From positions 18,943,925 to 19,007,924 of the forward strand of contig NC_059087.1 in assembly GCF_020497125.1 (NCBI RefSeq): a DNA stretch of 64,000 nucleotides, written 5' to 3'. A program made the position numbers and the translations under genes. The notes below the pieces were generated by a model. The model did no database searches and was not told the origin of the DNA. It was given only the letters and a program-made list of their open reading frames with translations. The stretch is from Mauremys mutica. Taxonomy: Eukaryota > Chordata > Testudines > Geoemydidae. Below, piece after piece: positions 1-13,700 of the stretch; the first letter of the stretch is position 1, and each line of letters begins with the position of its first letter.

Positions 1-1043
1 TGCTGTAGCAGGAGTTGAGCTGTCACTGAAAAACCAGTGTCACCCAGCAGCAGCATGACGGTGCAGAGCCATGAATACCCACCAGGGACTTCTGGCTTTT
101 TTCTGTTCCTGGCACAGGTGAATTCCAAGAACACCTGACTTGGGCTGTCCGCACACGGCCCAGACACAGGCTTGTGCTTAAGCCTGTGCTAAGCTTCTCT
201 GTTTGTTGTTTAGCTTTCTTCATTTACACAAATGCCAGGCAGCTCCACTGGGCATTGGCCTCAGCTTACCTTGGCTGCGCAGAGCACAGCCAGCCCCTCC
301 CCAGCATGACAGCTCTAGTACAGAGACTCTACTGCAGTTTCCCTTGCCAAGGGCAAATAGTTTATTATGCAGGTAACATCACGGGGATTTCTGGATGCAA
401 TTTCCAGTTATCCAAAACCTCCAAGCTGCTTCTCATTCTCCAGTTTCACCCCTAATCGCTATTCGTGATACGCTCCTGGGAGCTGGCTGAACTGTGTGGT
501 GAATTTGGCCAAAATACAGAAAACAAGTTAGGGTTGTCAGTCAATGGCACAGACCCTGCAAAGGGACAGTTATGGAATATAGTGGCTGTTCCCTGGCTTT
601 TCCTTTGCACTCTTCGTTTTGTTCATCCCAGTCTCGGTGCTGTTTGAAGGGAGGCTGGTTTGTGGGGGGAAACACTGGAACAACAAACCTAAACGTAGCA
701 GGTTTCTCTGCATGTGGATCGTGGGCTAGAGCCCAGGTGAATTGTATTAACCTGACTGAGAACAACATTGGAAAAAATGTAAAGAATACTATGAAGTCAC
801 TTCAACCCCAAGTTTAACGTAGCTTTGAAGTTGCAATATGGCAGGAAGTAATGTGCTGCTTCTTCCATTTTACTTTATTTAAAGCAATTATTCTAGCACC
901 ACATAGTTAAAGAGAGTGGCAATTAGTGCAGGTTCTACATATAAACAAATCTGTGCTTTATGAACAAGTGTCATGTATGCAACCAGCTTTGCTTTGGTTT
1001 TAAGGCCAACACCGGGAAGGGATTAGATGCGAGGCCAGTGCAG
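1..1043. other. 3' flank of the THADA-like gene; no coding gene recognised
   Basis: Apart from the candidate poly(A) signal I see no conserved frame. On the minus strand a short stretch near 270-320 ends in a GTAAGC donor-like site at about 269-264 and could read AVLCAAK before it, but its phase does not match exon 31. I therefore do not annotate it as an exon. Confidence 0.5.
874..879 (-). terminator. candidate polyadenylation signal of the THADA-like gene
   Basis: AATAAA on the minus strand, about 165 nt downstream of the TAG that closes exon 31. It would give a 3' UTR of roughly 190 nt. It is the first canonical hexamer after that stop. A second AATAAA lies at 361-366 on the same strand. 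Confidence 0.45.
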
Positions 1044-4000
1044 CTACGTACCTCGGCTCCACCAGTGCTTGCAGTGCTGCAGGTTGTGTAAGATGCTGGG
1101 TCCGGTGGCTTTCAGCCAGCATTGAGTGAACTCACAAAGCCGAGTAGAGGCGGGCGCCCTGTCTAGCAGCTGGAGGAGGAAGGGGAGCAGCAGTCGGGAT
1201 AAGACAGCTGGTTCTGCAAAAACATTGGGTTCGTCTTCTTTATACAGACTGACCGCTCTGAAAGGGAAGCCAAGTCAAATGATAAACCCCACGTTTTGTC
1301 TCATTCATTGATCTGCTCCTCCAAACACCTCTGCACGATTTCACACTGTGATGGCACCGTGATGGGTGTTGCATGAGCAGACTGGGCCTTCTGTATTGGT
1401 GATGGGATTTCACGTATTTTGTGTCCACAGATTGAAAGGCCCAAGGCCTCCCTCTGTGGGGGACAGTTCCCTTGGGATGCTGACAACAATAATGTTTCCC
1501 ATCTATAGAGCACAGTTTTACAGCCCATTAACTCCAGTCTCTCCCAGGGGAGCTGTGTGGATTAAGAAGTGTCATCTCCACTGTACAGAGGGAAAAGCAG
1601 AGAGATTAAAGGCCTTATTTTAAAATTTGAGTGCCTAAAGCAAGGCACCTATGTAATTGGCCTGATTTTGAGAGGTGCTGAGCACACACAACCACCAGTG
1701 AAGTCAATGGGAGCTATGGGTGCTCAAAACCTCAAAAAACCCCCAAACAAACAAAAAAAAACCCCTCAAAAAACCCCAAACAAAAACAGGGCACTTATTT
1801 AGGTGCTTGAATAGAGATTTGGATGCTTAAATTTAAGCCACGATTTTCAAACGTAGGTGGACTAAGTTACCTCCCCAGGTGGCACAGTGAGACTGTGGCA
1901 GAGATGGAGACAGAACTCAGTAGCCCTTGCCTTCTATTTTCAGCCTCACTTGCATCCAATCTGGACATTTTTATTTAAAAAACAAAAAACAAAGAAACCC
2001 CCAAACAGACCATTTCTTTGCAGGGCCTAGTTCTTAATCTGCCCTTATAAAAACAAGTCGTCCCTATGGCTTTTATTCTGGAATACCACCTGGAGCAGCT
2101 TCCTCCAGAAGCAGAAACAAAACCAGGCTGCATTTGCTCTTTTCACTCCTACCAGCAGACGGCGCATCCCCTCCTTGCCCTTTGCCAGCACGTAGGGATC
2201 ACTGCATGTCTGAGCTGGCCCTTTACAAGCTGGTCACTTGGGCTCCCTCCTAAGAGGCAACTGAATTCTCATGATTTGCCTTCGTTCCTGAAGACAGGTT
2301 TCCCAGTCCTAGTCTGCACTATGGCTGCTTTGCAATACACTGCTGGCATAACCAGCCATGGCGGGACCTCACCAGGGTATTGGTATATTCCTGTGGCATG
2401 AAACCACCATAGACACTCTTAAGCCATTTCTAGTGTCTGCAGCTAGTGTTGGGAGGACATGGCTGGGAGAAAACTAGGAGTGGCCAGATCTTCCTACGCC
2501 ACAGCAATCCCTAGCTCTCCTCCCGGCCCCTTGGGGCTACTGCCAGGCAGCTGCTCTAATACACACTGGGATACTGGACCAGTGCAAGTGGGATGTGGGA
2601 GCGCAAAGGTGCCTCAAAGCAATCTTTGTATCCCTTCTGGAGCTGCAGTGTGCCCTCCCCTTGGTCACAGCTGCAGATGGGTACTGAAATATTTCTGGTA
2701 TGTGTCTCCTTAACACCGCTTTAGAAGCTTAGCTGCTCACTTGTTGGCCTCCAGTTCTGTCAAGATGTTGCTGAGATCCAGCGTGGGGAGGTGCCGAAGC
2801 AAAAACTCAAAGGTTTCTTGGCAGCCCCAGAACTTTTCCAGCAGGACACGCAGCAGGCACACCAGCCCTCTGTTACCCTGGATGAATACACAACTATCTT
2901 GAGGCTGCGCTCCCGACACGTGCTGAACAAGGCTGGCGAAGACAGAGGCTTCACGCCGTACTTCCGGATCCTCATCTTGTAGCAGGTAAATGCCCATGTC
3001 CATCACACTGAGTGGAAAAAGAAAGCAGACTTCATTTTAGTAGCATATGGTGCTATCCGAAGCATTTCTAAGCTGTCCAACTACAATGCCAGGGGATAAT
3101 CTTACACGCTGTTGTAACTAACAGGAAACTTTGGATGGTCAATATCATCATTACTTGTTTCTGGTAGTGCTTGCAATGTGTCAGGTGTTACATACATGAA
3201 AGGCCCTGCTGCCATGAGCTTACAGTTGAAAGAGACAAAGCTAATAGATGGAGGTTGGGGGAAAGGGGGAAATATATCAGCAGAGTGGTCAGATGGAAAC
3301 TAGCTATATCCTGGTAATGTTTGTTTAACAAAGATTCTTTCTTTTCTCTTTTGTAAAGTGACATACAATATCCTCAAGTACTCCACAACCTTGTCACAGT
3401 CAGCCTGTCTCTGTTCATCAGGGCAAAGTGCCCCATCCAATATTATATTGAGGATTTTCATGAGGACACTGTTGGGGAGAGTTGGACCCAATATTTACAT
3501 TTTGTTTAAAAAAAATATTGTTTTACAAACCCTTAGGTCAACAGAAACGTTTCCAGTATTTTTATTTAAACTCCAACTTACAAGTCTTTTGTTTAAATAT
3601 TCCTATGTTGTGTTTGCAACTAGAATATTGCAGAGTTGAGTTACCCTGCGTGAGGGCCAGAAAATGAACTCGTCAGTTTCATTTTCATTGTCCAGGCTGA
3701 ATGGAATGCAGAGAGTAAATCAACAGTACTTTATAGCAAAAAGGAGCTGAGGCTTTCAGGTGTTAGCAGCACAGGTAAAAGCATCTTGTTTTTAAAAATG
3801 TGATTTGTAATTTGACAATGTCCCCTTTAATATTCGTCAATGCAGTTTTCCTAGTGTGAGTCTTCTATTAAATAGGCAAGTTATTAACCTTTAGGGCCAG
3901 AAATTGGGATTTTGGATGCTGGAGCAGTACTGGAAATGTGTATTGTCAACGGCCATCAAGAAAACCTGACTTTCATGCCACAAGTATTGCTCAAAGTCAA

Positions 4001-7000
4001 GCTGAATTAGCTCTTGCCAGGAAATTAAATATAAATAATATGAGGTTTTTTAGTTATAAAGAGAATAAAGATGGATGATATTTACCCCCCCCCCACATAC
4101 ATGAGGGGGTAAATAGCTGTTTAAGCTAAAGCACAGTGTTGGCACAAGAACAAATGGATATAAACTGGCCATGAACAAATTCAGGCTGGAAATTAGAAGA
4201 ATGTTTCTAACCATCAGAGGGATGAGGTTCTGGAACAGCCTCCCCACAGGAGTTGTGGGGGCAAACAATTAGTTTCAAGAGAGAGCTGGATACATTTTTT
4301 TTTAGTGTGACTGTATGACGGGGTTGCTTGCCCTGGTGGGGGTTAAGGCTCAGCAGCCCGGAGGCCCATTTCTGGTGTACGTCGTATGGACCTAAAAGCT
4401 CATGCTCAAGGGTTTCAGCTGGCCACCTGCAGGGGTCAGGTAGAGATTTTCCCCTCCAGTGTATTCTGGGTTGGTTTTTTTAAATCTCCTTCCTCTGAAG
4501 TATCAGGGATGGCCACAGCTGGCAATGGGACATTGAATGGAGAGGGCCAGAACTCTGAGATGGCACCAAGCATTCTCTCTCTCATATATGCTTGGCTGGC
4601 TGGTTCTTGCTCACATGCTTAGGGTCTAACTGATGGCCATGTGTGGGGTCGGGAAGGAATTTCCACCCCCAGGTCAGATTGGCAGAGTTTTCGCCGCCTT
4701 CTGCAGCAGATGGGTGCGGGTCAGTTACCAGGATTACGTGGGTGTATCTCATTGAATCATTTCCTGCTGTTGGGGTGGGGTGGGGGGGCCTCAGGCATTG
4801 GTGCACTTCAGCCCCTCCTACTCTCTGCCTGTAGCACATAATACTCTAGTCTCCTGAGGGCTGGAATACTGTGGTCTCATTTCAGTGGTTGGGATCAGTG
4901 TGCGGGAGGTGGTGGTGGTGGTGGCCTGTGATACGAGGTGCGAGAGGTCTGTTGAGATGATCTGGTGGGTCCCTTCTGGCCTCAGCTCTCTGACTAAGTG
5001 TCAGCTACATACCGCACAGCCACCGACAGCAGGGATGGGCAGGAGGCTTCCAGGGCACTCTGAACCACGTCAGCTCCTGCCAGCTTGAGAGACCTTGCCG
5101 CTGCCAGTCTCAGCACCTCCGAAGAAATGGATCTGCTGCATCTTTCCAGCATCACACACCATCGCTCAAGCAGGGGATAATCCCGAAGCTTGGAACTGTC
5201 ACAGGACAAGTGAGAGGGAAGGAATGTCAAAGTCAGGTCATTCCTTCTGGCTCCATCAGACACCGGCACTCAGCTGACTGCCCCAACACAGAATTCTCCC
5301 TTTTCAGGGAGGTTCTGTACCAATAAGCCAGACCCATGTCACTGCACCAGACTAGTGACATCCTTTGACATTGGTGCATTTGTTGATGTCCACTGCAAAA
5401 ACTAAATCAAAATGCACTAAAGTATACCAGGTCCTGCAGCGAAGGGTCATGGGTCTCTGCAGTACACTGTGGAGAAGCAGTAGCACCTCTGGTTCTGTCC
5501 CTCTCACAGCAGTTACAACCTATTATTCTCCATCCATTCAAGCACAAGAGTCTGGGAGTCCTGAGAAGCAGGGCCATTTGAGTTCAAATGCTACACCAGG
5601 CACAAAAGGATTACTGTAGCTGCCAGTATTTTAGGGTGACACCTGCCCCAGGGCTCCTTGGACACACACCACTGTTTATGCTGTACCCTGCATACTGGAC
5701 AATTCTCTACTGCACCGACACCTCTGTAACTGGCACCCCTACGTTTCTTAGCCAGCACCATTCTACGTGTCGCTGCAGGCAACAGCTCCTGTTCAGTTGC
5801 AAGTGATCTGCTTCTCTTCAATGTTTGAATCCTCGCTTTCTCGGGGAGTGGAGTAAATTGGTATCAGACCACCTACCACGCAGGGCAGAGTTGCAGTGCG
5901 GCACCGGTTAAATCGGTATCGTGTAAGGGCACATGCCTCCAATAAAATTCAATGCCAACCAAGTAAGAGCAAGAAGAAAAAAGCCAGGACAGACGCACAG
6001 ACCTGAATATATTATATAGGCAATGCCAAAAAGCTGTCTGCTGTTGTAGGCATCAGTGCTGCTCCTACCGAACCCAGGGCAAAACTCTTATTGACGTCTA
6101 TGGTCCATCAGAGAATTAGAGGGAGGGTACAGGAGAATAAGACTCTACTTACCCCAGGACAAAGAGCAAGCTGATCACAGAGAGTGCCTGGAAGAGGAGG
6201 TCTGGGCCAGGAGACTCTGTTTCCACCATAGATAGCAGGACATACACACATGCTGCTGCAGGACCCAAGAGTTTATGGAAAACATCCTGGGCCTGGGATG
6301 GAGGATTGCAGCACAGATGCACCAAAGCCTCCAGGTATAACTTCAAGAACTCCTTGTCCCGCCGACCTTGTAGCACTGACTTTAGGTTCTCCTGATGAAG
6401 AAATGGAAAGTTCCCAGAGAAATAAGGAATCACCGTCCCTCTCGGTAAAAGTCCTTTCGATTCGGGATGAGCAATGACGCTTCTAAAGCTAAACTGCAGC
6501 TGTGGAAGTGCGGTGGATTAACACTCTAGCCACTCACCTCTAGAGACTTGAGTTCAAACTCCCAGTAGGATGCGCAGGGAAAGGCATATGGTGTCAGTAC
6601 TAAGTGAATGGCCTCAGCACAGTAGTTTCTAGGAACACCTAACTAGCTACGCTCATCAGAATGAGAGCTCAGAAAGGCACGATCTGTTTCGCAATGTGGG
6701 GGTGTTAGGACTGCACAGGTCCTGAACGTTCGCTCTGATTCAAAATCTCTATGGAGCCTTGCCTTACCAGTAACGTCAGCTGGAGACTCTCCTCTAAGTC
6801 CTTGCTTCTTTCTTCCTCCCCTTCAATCACCCATGTCAGGATGGCTGATTGGATATCAACATCTGCCCCTTGGAGGAGCAAGCAAACTGCACCAACTCTC
6901 TCAGCCCCAGCCAGGCTTGCTGCCTCCTTGCAGAGGAAGTGGGTGATGACTTGATGGAACACAGCGGAGCCCACCTGCAAGAAAACCAGAACAGCTGCTT

Positions 7001-7702
7001 ATATGCTGCTCCATGAAAGGCTTTGCTTTCCAGACCGGGACAAGATCCCCTTGATGTGGGCCAGGTTTGGATGACTGCCCTACACTACATGCCCACTGCT
7101 AGCACATTGAATAAAAGTGAAATAGCCGGAGAACTAAATTTAACCTACATTTTCCCCTTAAGCAGAGATGCTCAAGGTTAAAGGCCATTCACCATTTTTG
7201 TAAGAACACCAGAGACTTTTTTAAAATCAGAGCATTTCTCTCCTTCTCCAGGCACTTTGCAAACACCAACTGGTTAAGCCTCAAAGGATCCCACTGAGAG
7301 AACGACTGCTTCTCATCCCTATCCTGTACTCCAGACCCAGCAGAGAGTTTACAATGGTCCATTGTGAGTTTGCAGCTTGACTGGTAGCATATTCCTGCTG
7401 CATATTCCTTATCCTTGAAGCTGTTTCTGAGGCCCCAGTGAGCCACAATGACCACATCCTCAGGAGAGGCAAATACCTGAAGCTTGGAAGATCTTGCCTT
7501 CTGCCCTGGCCCGAGGCTGTCCAGTTCACTGCTCACAACCTCTCGAAAACGCTTTGCAAAACCCTGGGTGCAGCTCCCTGCCAAGAGGGAGATGACTTGG
7601 AGGTAGGCTGAGCGAATTAGAGGGCACTGCTGTGCAGGGGTGACCAACCAGAACTGGCCTTCCATCTGGTGAGCCACAGACCGCATGGCATCTGGTGACA
7701 AA
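1044..7702 (-). CDS. THADA-like: THADA-like exons 25-31, C-terminal part (residues about 1368-1935)
   Basis: Exons: 25, 7702-7210 (or 7193); 26, 6974-6768; 27, 6391-6153; 28, 5195-5013; 29, 3468-3367; 30, 3007-2741; 31, 1257-1044. Exon 30 could be misread as terminal because a TGA overlaps its GTGAGC donor, but splicing there joins in frame to exon 31, whose KEDEPNVFAEPAVLSRLLLP segment matches the C-terminal part of THADA. If exon 31 is not spliced again it ends at TAG 1046-1044. Its last bases also resemble a donor (GTACGT at 1051), so a further exon cannot be excluded. The exon 25 donor is discussed in the findings. Confidence 0.78.
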
Positions 7703-10700
7703 CTGAAAGGAAACGGCAGAGTTTACTTAGCGAGGTACCAGTAACAATAGTTATGGACTCGCTGTTCCTAGGCACCTTGGATGCAGGAGCGTTAGCTTGT
7801 CTCTTTGAAAGGTGCTGGCCTAGTTCTCTCTGCAGACTGATGCATCACAATTCTGTTTCTTGGAAGGGGACAGGATACTGCATTGATAAAGGTCAGTCGC
7901 TATTAGACCACCCTGTATCCTGTCTTATGGTGGCGTCATTGGGCTCTTTCTTCTGTTTCTAGGGTGTGTGATGAAACCTTTCCCCCACCCCTGCAACCAA
8001 ACAGAACATGAGGTCAGCGTACGTCCTTATGCATTGTCCCTGGCGCTCCATGAAGCAGCCAGCAGGGCTCCATGCAGTCTGGTCTGTCCTTATTTCTTGC
8101 CCCTTCGATAGCAAATGGAGCCGTTTCACAAAAGGCAGGATTTCCATAAGCACAGGAAGCGAGTCACCTGGTGAGTCTGTGATGGAGCCGCCTCTCTGCC
8201 ACTCAGCTGGGAAGCAACATTCCTAGGTTAATTTCAGTGTCTGCCTCGGCATTCCTTGCCAGGCTGCTCACGCTATGCCCCTGGCTTTGGAGTTTGGATC
8301 TGAGGTCATGCCTTGCTGCCGTGAAAACAGAAAGGGAGTAAGGGAACGGCACTAGAAACCTACTCACCAGTTCGTGTCTGCAGTGTAAGCCAGCAGAGCC
8401 CGTATCTGCAGCAGACGCCCATGCAGTGTGTTGTGGGATAGGACACCGCCTCGCTTAGCTAAGTCCCCAGCCAGTCGCAGCAGGATCTTCCCGTATTCAG
8501 CTGTAGGGACAACAGGGACCAGGGCCTTGGCTGCCATCACTCGCACAGCGTAGATGGGGTTTCCTGCAAGCTGAAGCAAGGGCTCCAGGAAGCAAGTGGA
8601 GACGCTGCAGAGCGAGCAGTGCAGAGCGGGAAACAAAGCAAAGATTATCCTCCAGCTGGTCTACGTCCCTGCTAAACGGAGCTGAACGGACAGGGCTAGA
8701 AAAGGACAACAACAGCTCGAGAGCATGTCTCGGCTCTGCACGTCAGCTCCATGGGGCCTCTGAGCCCTCAGGACCAGCAGTGCCACTGCAGCGCCCCGCC
8801 ATCGCGCAGCCCATCCTCCGCCAGGACGCAAGTGACCCAGACGAGGGCAGGGACCCTCCCCCTCTGCAGAAGGCAGCTGGATGCCATTGGCTCTGGGAGG
8901 CTGTCAGCCTCACACAGGCCGTAGGTAGCAGTGCCCCTGTGGGGACCCCCAGCCTGCACCCTGCCACCTGCCCATGGGGTGGTGGCCTCCCCATTTTCTC
9001 TACCTGCTCAGTCCATCTGCCCTGGGTTGGAGTTTTGCCAAGAGCGTGAGGATGGCATGGAGTGAGGGACAGAGGTGAAACCTCCCTCCCTCCGGCTCTC
9101 CTGCCGTCTCCAGAGCTGAGTGCAGCTCTCCCAGCAGGATCTCCCTCAGCTGCGGGTAGCGGCTGAAGAACACCTGAGGGCTCACCCCGTCCTGAGCACA
9201 GCTATCATCCCGGCTCCGCTTCGGACCCAGCACCCGAGCTGTGAGGGCGCCTGAAAGAAAACAAACGGGGGAAGGGCATCAGGAACCACGGCCATTGGCA
9301 CATGGCAGCGATGAACCAGCAACCCACGTACTCTGCCCTGCGCTTCAGCATGAACAGCAAATCCACCAGAGCCGCGTTCAGGCAGAGGCAACACATTAGT
9401 GGTTTGAGCACAGAGACTCCCTGACGTCTCTCCTTGAAGCCTGCTTCAAATCCCAGCAGGGCTGGCTCAGTCATTCGTCCTTCCCAGGCAGGGAGATGGA
9501 CTCCCATGCAATGTACTTGACGGGGGGCGCTCTCAAAAGAGACTCCGGAAAGCAGGTCCCCCCTGCTCTGCAGGGCATTAAAGATGCTGTGGCCTGTTTG
9601 CTGGGGTTTGCCTTGGGCCCTTGTCCAGCATCTCCCACTCCACTCGTTCTCATGCTGAGCCACCCTCCACCCCAGAGATGGCTGCATTTCATTGATGCCG
9701 TGTGTAGTGGGAGAGACGGAGACAAGTCAAAATTTAGATCCTGACTGGGACTGCCCCAAAGGTCAGCCCTGGGGTTTTTGCTTGGGACCATCTGTTGAGG
9801 GCAGTTTGGAAAATGCTTTGTGGGGGGTGGGATTCTGTATAAAACATTATTCTTAGACCCCTTAGGGAACAGCTACCGTGACTCTCCCTAAATAGCAAAG
9901 GAAGCGGCTAGCAGACCTGGTAAGCTGAGCATTCCTGATGTAGCCCAGCGCTTGCCTAATCTGGGACTCTAACAGATACGGGAATTAGCCTGTTCAGACT
10001 CACCATAGACTGGAGGACACGTTTTGCAAACCATACGACACTGTCTCCTCCCCACCACTATTATTCACAGCAGAGCTTCTGACATGCTCTTCTTGCTTTC
10101 TGTTCCATTAGTCCCTCAGAGGGCACGAAGGGCCGGGCACTGAGCAGAGCAATGGCCTTGCTCCTATGGAGGTTGACTGATGGAAGGACACCCATGCGTG
10201 CACCCCATGGCACTGCTAGGAAGAAGCAGCTATTACTCACTGAAGAGCTGGATGGCTGCGTTTCTCATGGCCCAGCTAGAAGAGCCTAGTGCCTTCAGAA
10301 GCAGAGCCATCATAGGCGTGACATACTGTAGCAGCGCCGTTCCTAGGCCAGAGCCACGCACCAGTGTCTGCAGCACGTGCAAGGCAGAGACCTGCAGAGA
10401 ACACACAATAAAGATCACCAAGGTGGCCCAGGGACATCTTGGTGCCCACTGGCAGAAGGCAGTGCCCTGGGTCTGGTCTCTACAGAATCGTTCATCAAAG
10501 GGTTTCTGGTAAGGTCTCTAGTGAAAGCCTGTGCCACGCTGATCGTCATCATCATTGTGACATGTTTGTACAGATACTATGTAAGGAGGGGGTGTGTATG
10601 TTTCTTTCAGGTGGGAGCTGCTTATCCACCTGTCTGGCTATATGTAAATTGAGTACTGTGTACTTCACAACAGCTGTATGTTTACTGATTGACCGCAGTG

Positions 10701-13700
10701 CTAATTAAGAGATTGTGAAATCTCCATGGGAGATTCTCTGCAGGAAAAAACAAGTAGCAGGAGGTGCCCTGTTTACAAGTGATGACAGTGGATGGCTGGA
10801 ACTATATCTGGAGATACAATGGTATATCCAGGTATCCTTCACTGAGGGGTCAAGCTGCCAGCTGGCTTGTTGTATGAACAAAGGATCACAGCTGGTCTGG
10901 CTCTGATGAGAAGAGAGAGACTTTTGGTGAGTAACCTTTGAGACAGGGGAATGTCTTGGCTCTAGAAAGCATGTTGTGATTTTATTTTATACGTAACCAT
11001 TTGTTCCCATTAATTCTGTCTGCTTCTTCTCAAATCTCGGGTCTTTGTTAAATAAACTTTTACTTGGTTTCACTAATCCGAGTGCTGTCAGTTGAGTGGA
11101 GCGGTGGTTCTGAGGTGCAGCTGGTGTGTACTGTGCCTTTGGGAGCAGTGAATGTGGGGAGCGTGTAGTAGAATACGGGCTGGACTCTTCCAGGGGAAGC
11201 CTGGAGAGCTCAGGGGCTGCATGTGCCTATTCCTTACGTGCAGAGGAACCGTGAAGCCTGCGTGGGGCTGAGGGGGGGAGTGCTTGTGTTGCCTGTGGCT
11301 GGTGGAGTTTGTGAACTGACCCCTCACAGATATGGCTTCCTTACACTAAGGGCAGGTGGTAGCGAGGTGCCTTGCAGCCGTGGATACCACCCCCAGAAGT
11401 GTCACAGTCATTTCCCACTCAGAGCAGCTTTCGTTGCAAAGGAGCTTGACGTACTACACAGAATGCACACGAGTCACTTCGGGGTGGGGGTGGGGACACA
11501 GCAAACACTAGGCAATAGTTTGGGGCAGCGAAAAGGAAGCCGTCGCCCTCCGCTGGATTGGCCAGGGAAGGTAAGTGGGTGTGACGCCGCGGCGAACAGC
11601 TCTACTCTAGTGAAAACCAGCAGGACGCCGGGAGTGGGCACGAGTGGTTTGCTTGTGGGTCTGGTCTCCTCCGAGAGATGGTGCTGCAGGCAGCATAGGG
11701 ACCCCAGCCGCGTTCGGAGGGCAGGGCGCTCGCTCAGCAGCATCACTGGCTGGGAGTCAGGAGGCAGCCTGCCTGGCTAACCAAGAGGCAGGTCTCTTCT
11801 GCTGCCTATCATCCACTAATGGAGCTGAGCTGCTCGGCGCTCAGGCCTCTCACCTGAGGGAGGTCCAGCGTCTGGTCCCAGTTCTGCGGGAGAGGCGTGT
11901 TGGCCAAGGCCAGTAAAGTCTGGATGCAGTGTGCTAGCAGAGGGCGCGCCTGGGAGGGATCCTCCCCACCGACGATACACAGGAAGAGCATGGGGAAGCC
12001 GGCTGCCCTGCGGGTAATGGAGCTGCTCCTGGGGCCGCTTAACAATTCCAAACCCTGAGAAACAAAAGCAGCACAGGAAGCTGTATGTGAGTGAGAGATT
12101 ACACCTTGCCGTGTTCAGACTGGGAGTGCAGCTCAGGAGCCCTTAGCTCCCAGGCCTGTGCTCACACCGCTGGTCAATGCCCATGTTTGTTCTGTAATAA
12201 GTGCTGGGCGTGAGACAGTAACTCCTCAGTTAAAGTCATCCTGGTTAATGTTGTTTTGTTGATCAATTAGGGAACGTGCTCGTTTAAAGTTGTGAAATGC
12301 TCCCATTTGGCAGCCACCAGCTTTGTCTACTGCTTGCAGGAAGAGCAGCCTGTTGCAGCCAGCTGGTGGGGGCTTGGAACCAGTGTGGACCGGCAGCCCC
12401 GCCTTCAGCTCCCCCCTCCCGTAAGTTCCCTGTACAGCAGCTGCCCAGCAGGCTAGCAAGTGCAGCTGTCCCTCCCCACCACTGCCATGTGCTACGCCTG
12501 TCCTCTGCCTTGGAGCTGCTCCCCGAGGCTCCTGCTTGCTGGGGGGGGGGGGGGGAGGAAGAGGGCTAATGTCAGGGTGCCCCCCCTGCTCCTGCACCCT
12601 GCTTACCCCATCTTCCATAGAGCAGAGGGGGACACAGGACAGAGGGAGCTTGCCACAGCTGCGGTCTCAGCAAGCTGATCTAATTAACAAGGCAGTGTAC
12701 TTAAGGGGAATGCACATATCTCCCTCCATTCCTGCTGCCTTGCAGAGTGAGCGAGTTAACCCTTGAGGGCTCAGCCAACTGCTAGTTCATCATTTAGCAG
12801 TAAGGGAAATATCCCACCCTCTGACTCCTTCACCTCAACCAAGCTTCACAATCATCATCAGTGTGTACCAGTATTAAATTGTTTGTTTGTTTAAAACTTA
12901 TTGTGTGTGTGTGTGGTCTTTTGTCAGGTGAAAATTTTTTCCCTGGAACCTAACCCCCGCCATTTATATTAAGCGAATCCAATTTCCCCATAAGAATTAA
13001 CATCGTTCGCTTAAAGTCACATTTTTCAAGAACATAACTACAACCTTAAGTGAGGAGCTACTGTACAGGGTTGGTACGCATGGACTTAACAGCTGAGAGG
13101 GGAGAGCAGGATCCAAAGGGCGTTCTGCTTAGTCCTCAGTGGCTGTAGGCTGGTTTGGGAAGAGGGGTTCAGTGGAGTGGAAGGGCTGCTCAGACTTTTG
13201 GGGTGTACAAGGCCCCAGCAAGGGATTTGGGGGAATACAGCAATGATCTTTGGTCCTTAAATTTACAACTGTTCTAAACCTCTCTGAAAACAATACATGG
13301 GTGTGTGCTCAGAACAATATATGAGTGAGGGGTCAGAGGTCAATGATTTGCCAATCAGAACTCTGAACTGATTAAAGTTAATTAGTCTGTATCCCCTTCC
13401 AGAAGGGGGCTGAGTTTTCCTGTGTTTGAACACGGACTGGTACCCTGATCCTAACTGAGGTCTTTGGGTACCTCTGTAATATAAGTAACAGTTACCTTTA
13501 ACCGAATGACCTTCTCCCCCTGGTGCCTAGAGCGAGAAATGGTTGCAATACCTGTGCCAGCATCGTTCTTGGCACCGCCTGCAGTTCTGCATGAGGATGA
13601 TTCAGCAAAGCAGTGCAAAATTTGGTGAATCCCATGCTGCAGCCTTCAACTGCTCCCTAGGACAGAAGAATACTCAGGGCTCTGCAGGTTCAAAGGGCTT

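Noticed and set aside
254..320. Possible extra C-terminal exon of the THADA-like gene ending in GTAAGC
   Set aside because: The frame that looks plausible (ending AVLCAAK) does not match the phase left by the exon 31 donor, and the acceptor is poor.
7959..8153. Minus-strand open frame between exons 24 and 25 of the THADA-like gene
   Set aside because: Exon 24 joins exon 25 in phase (completing a TGT codon), matching the order in human THADA; this frame has no counterpart and no needed phase.
10900..11350. Possible LTR with AATAAA at 11051
   Set aside because: There is a poly(A) hexamer and LTR-like composition, but no paired copy, no primer-binding site and no gag/pol frame, so I do not annotate it.
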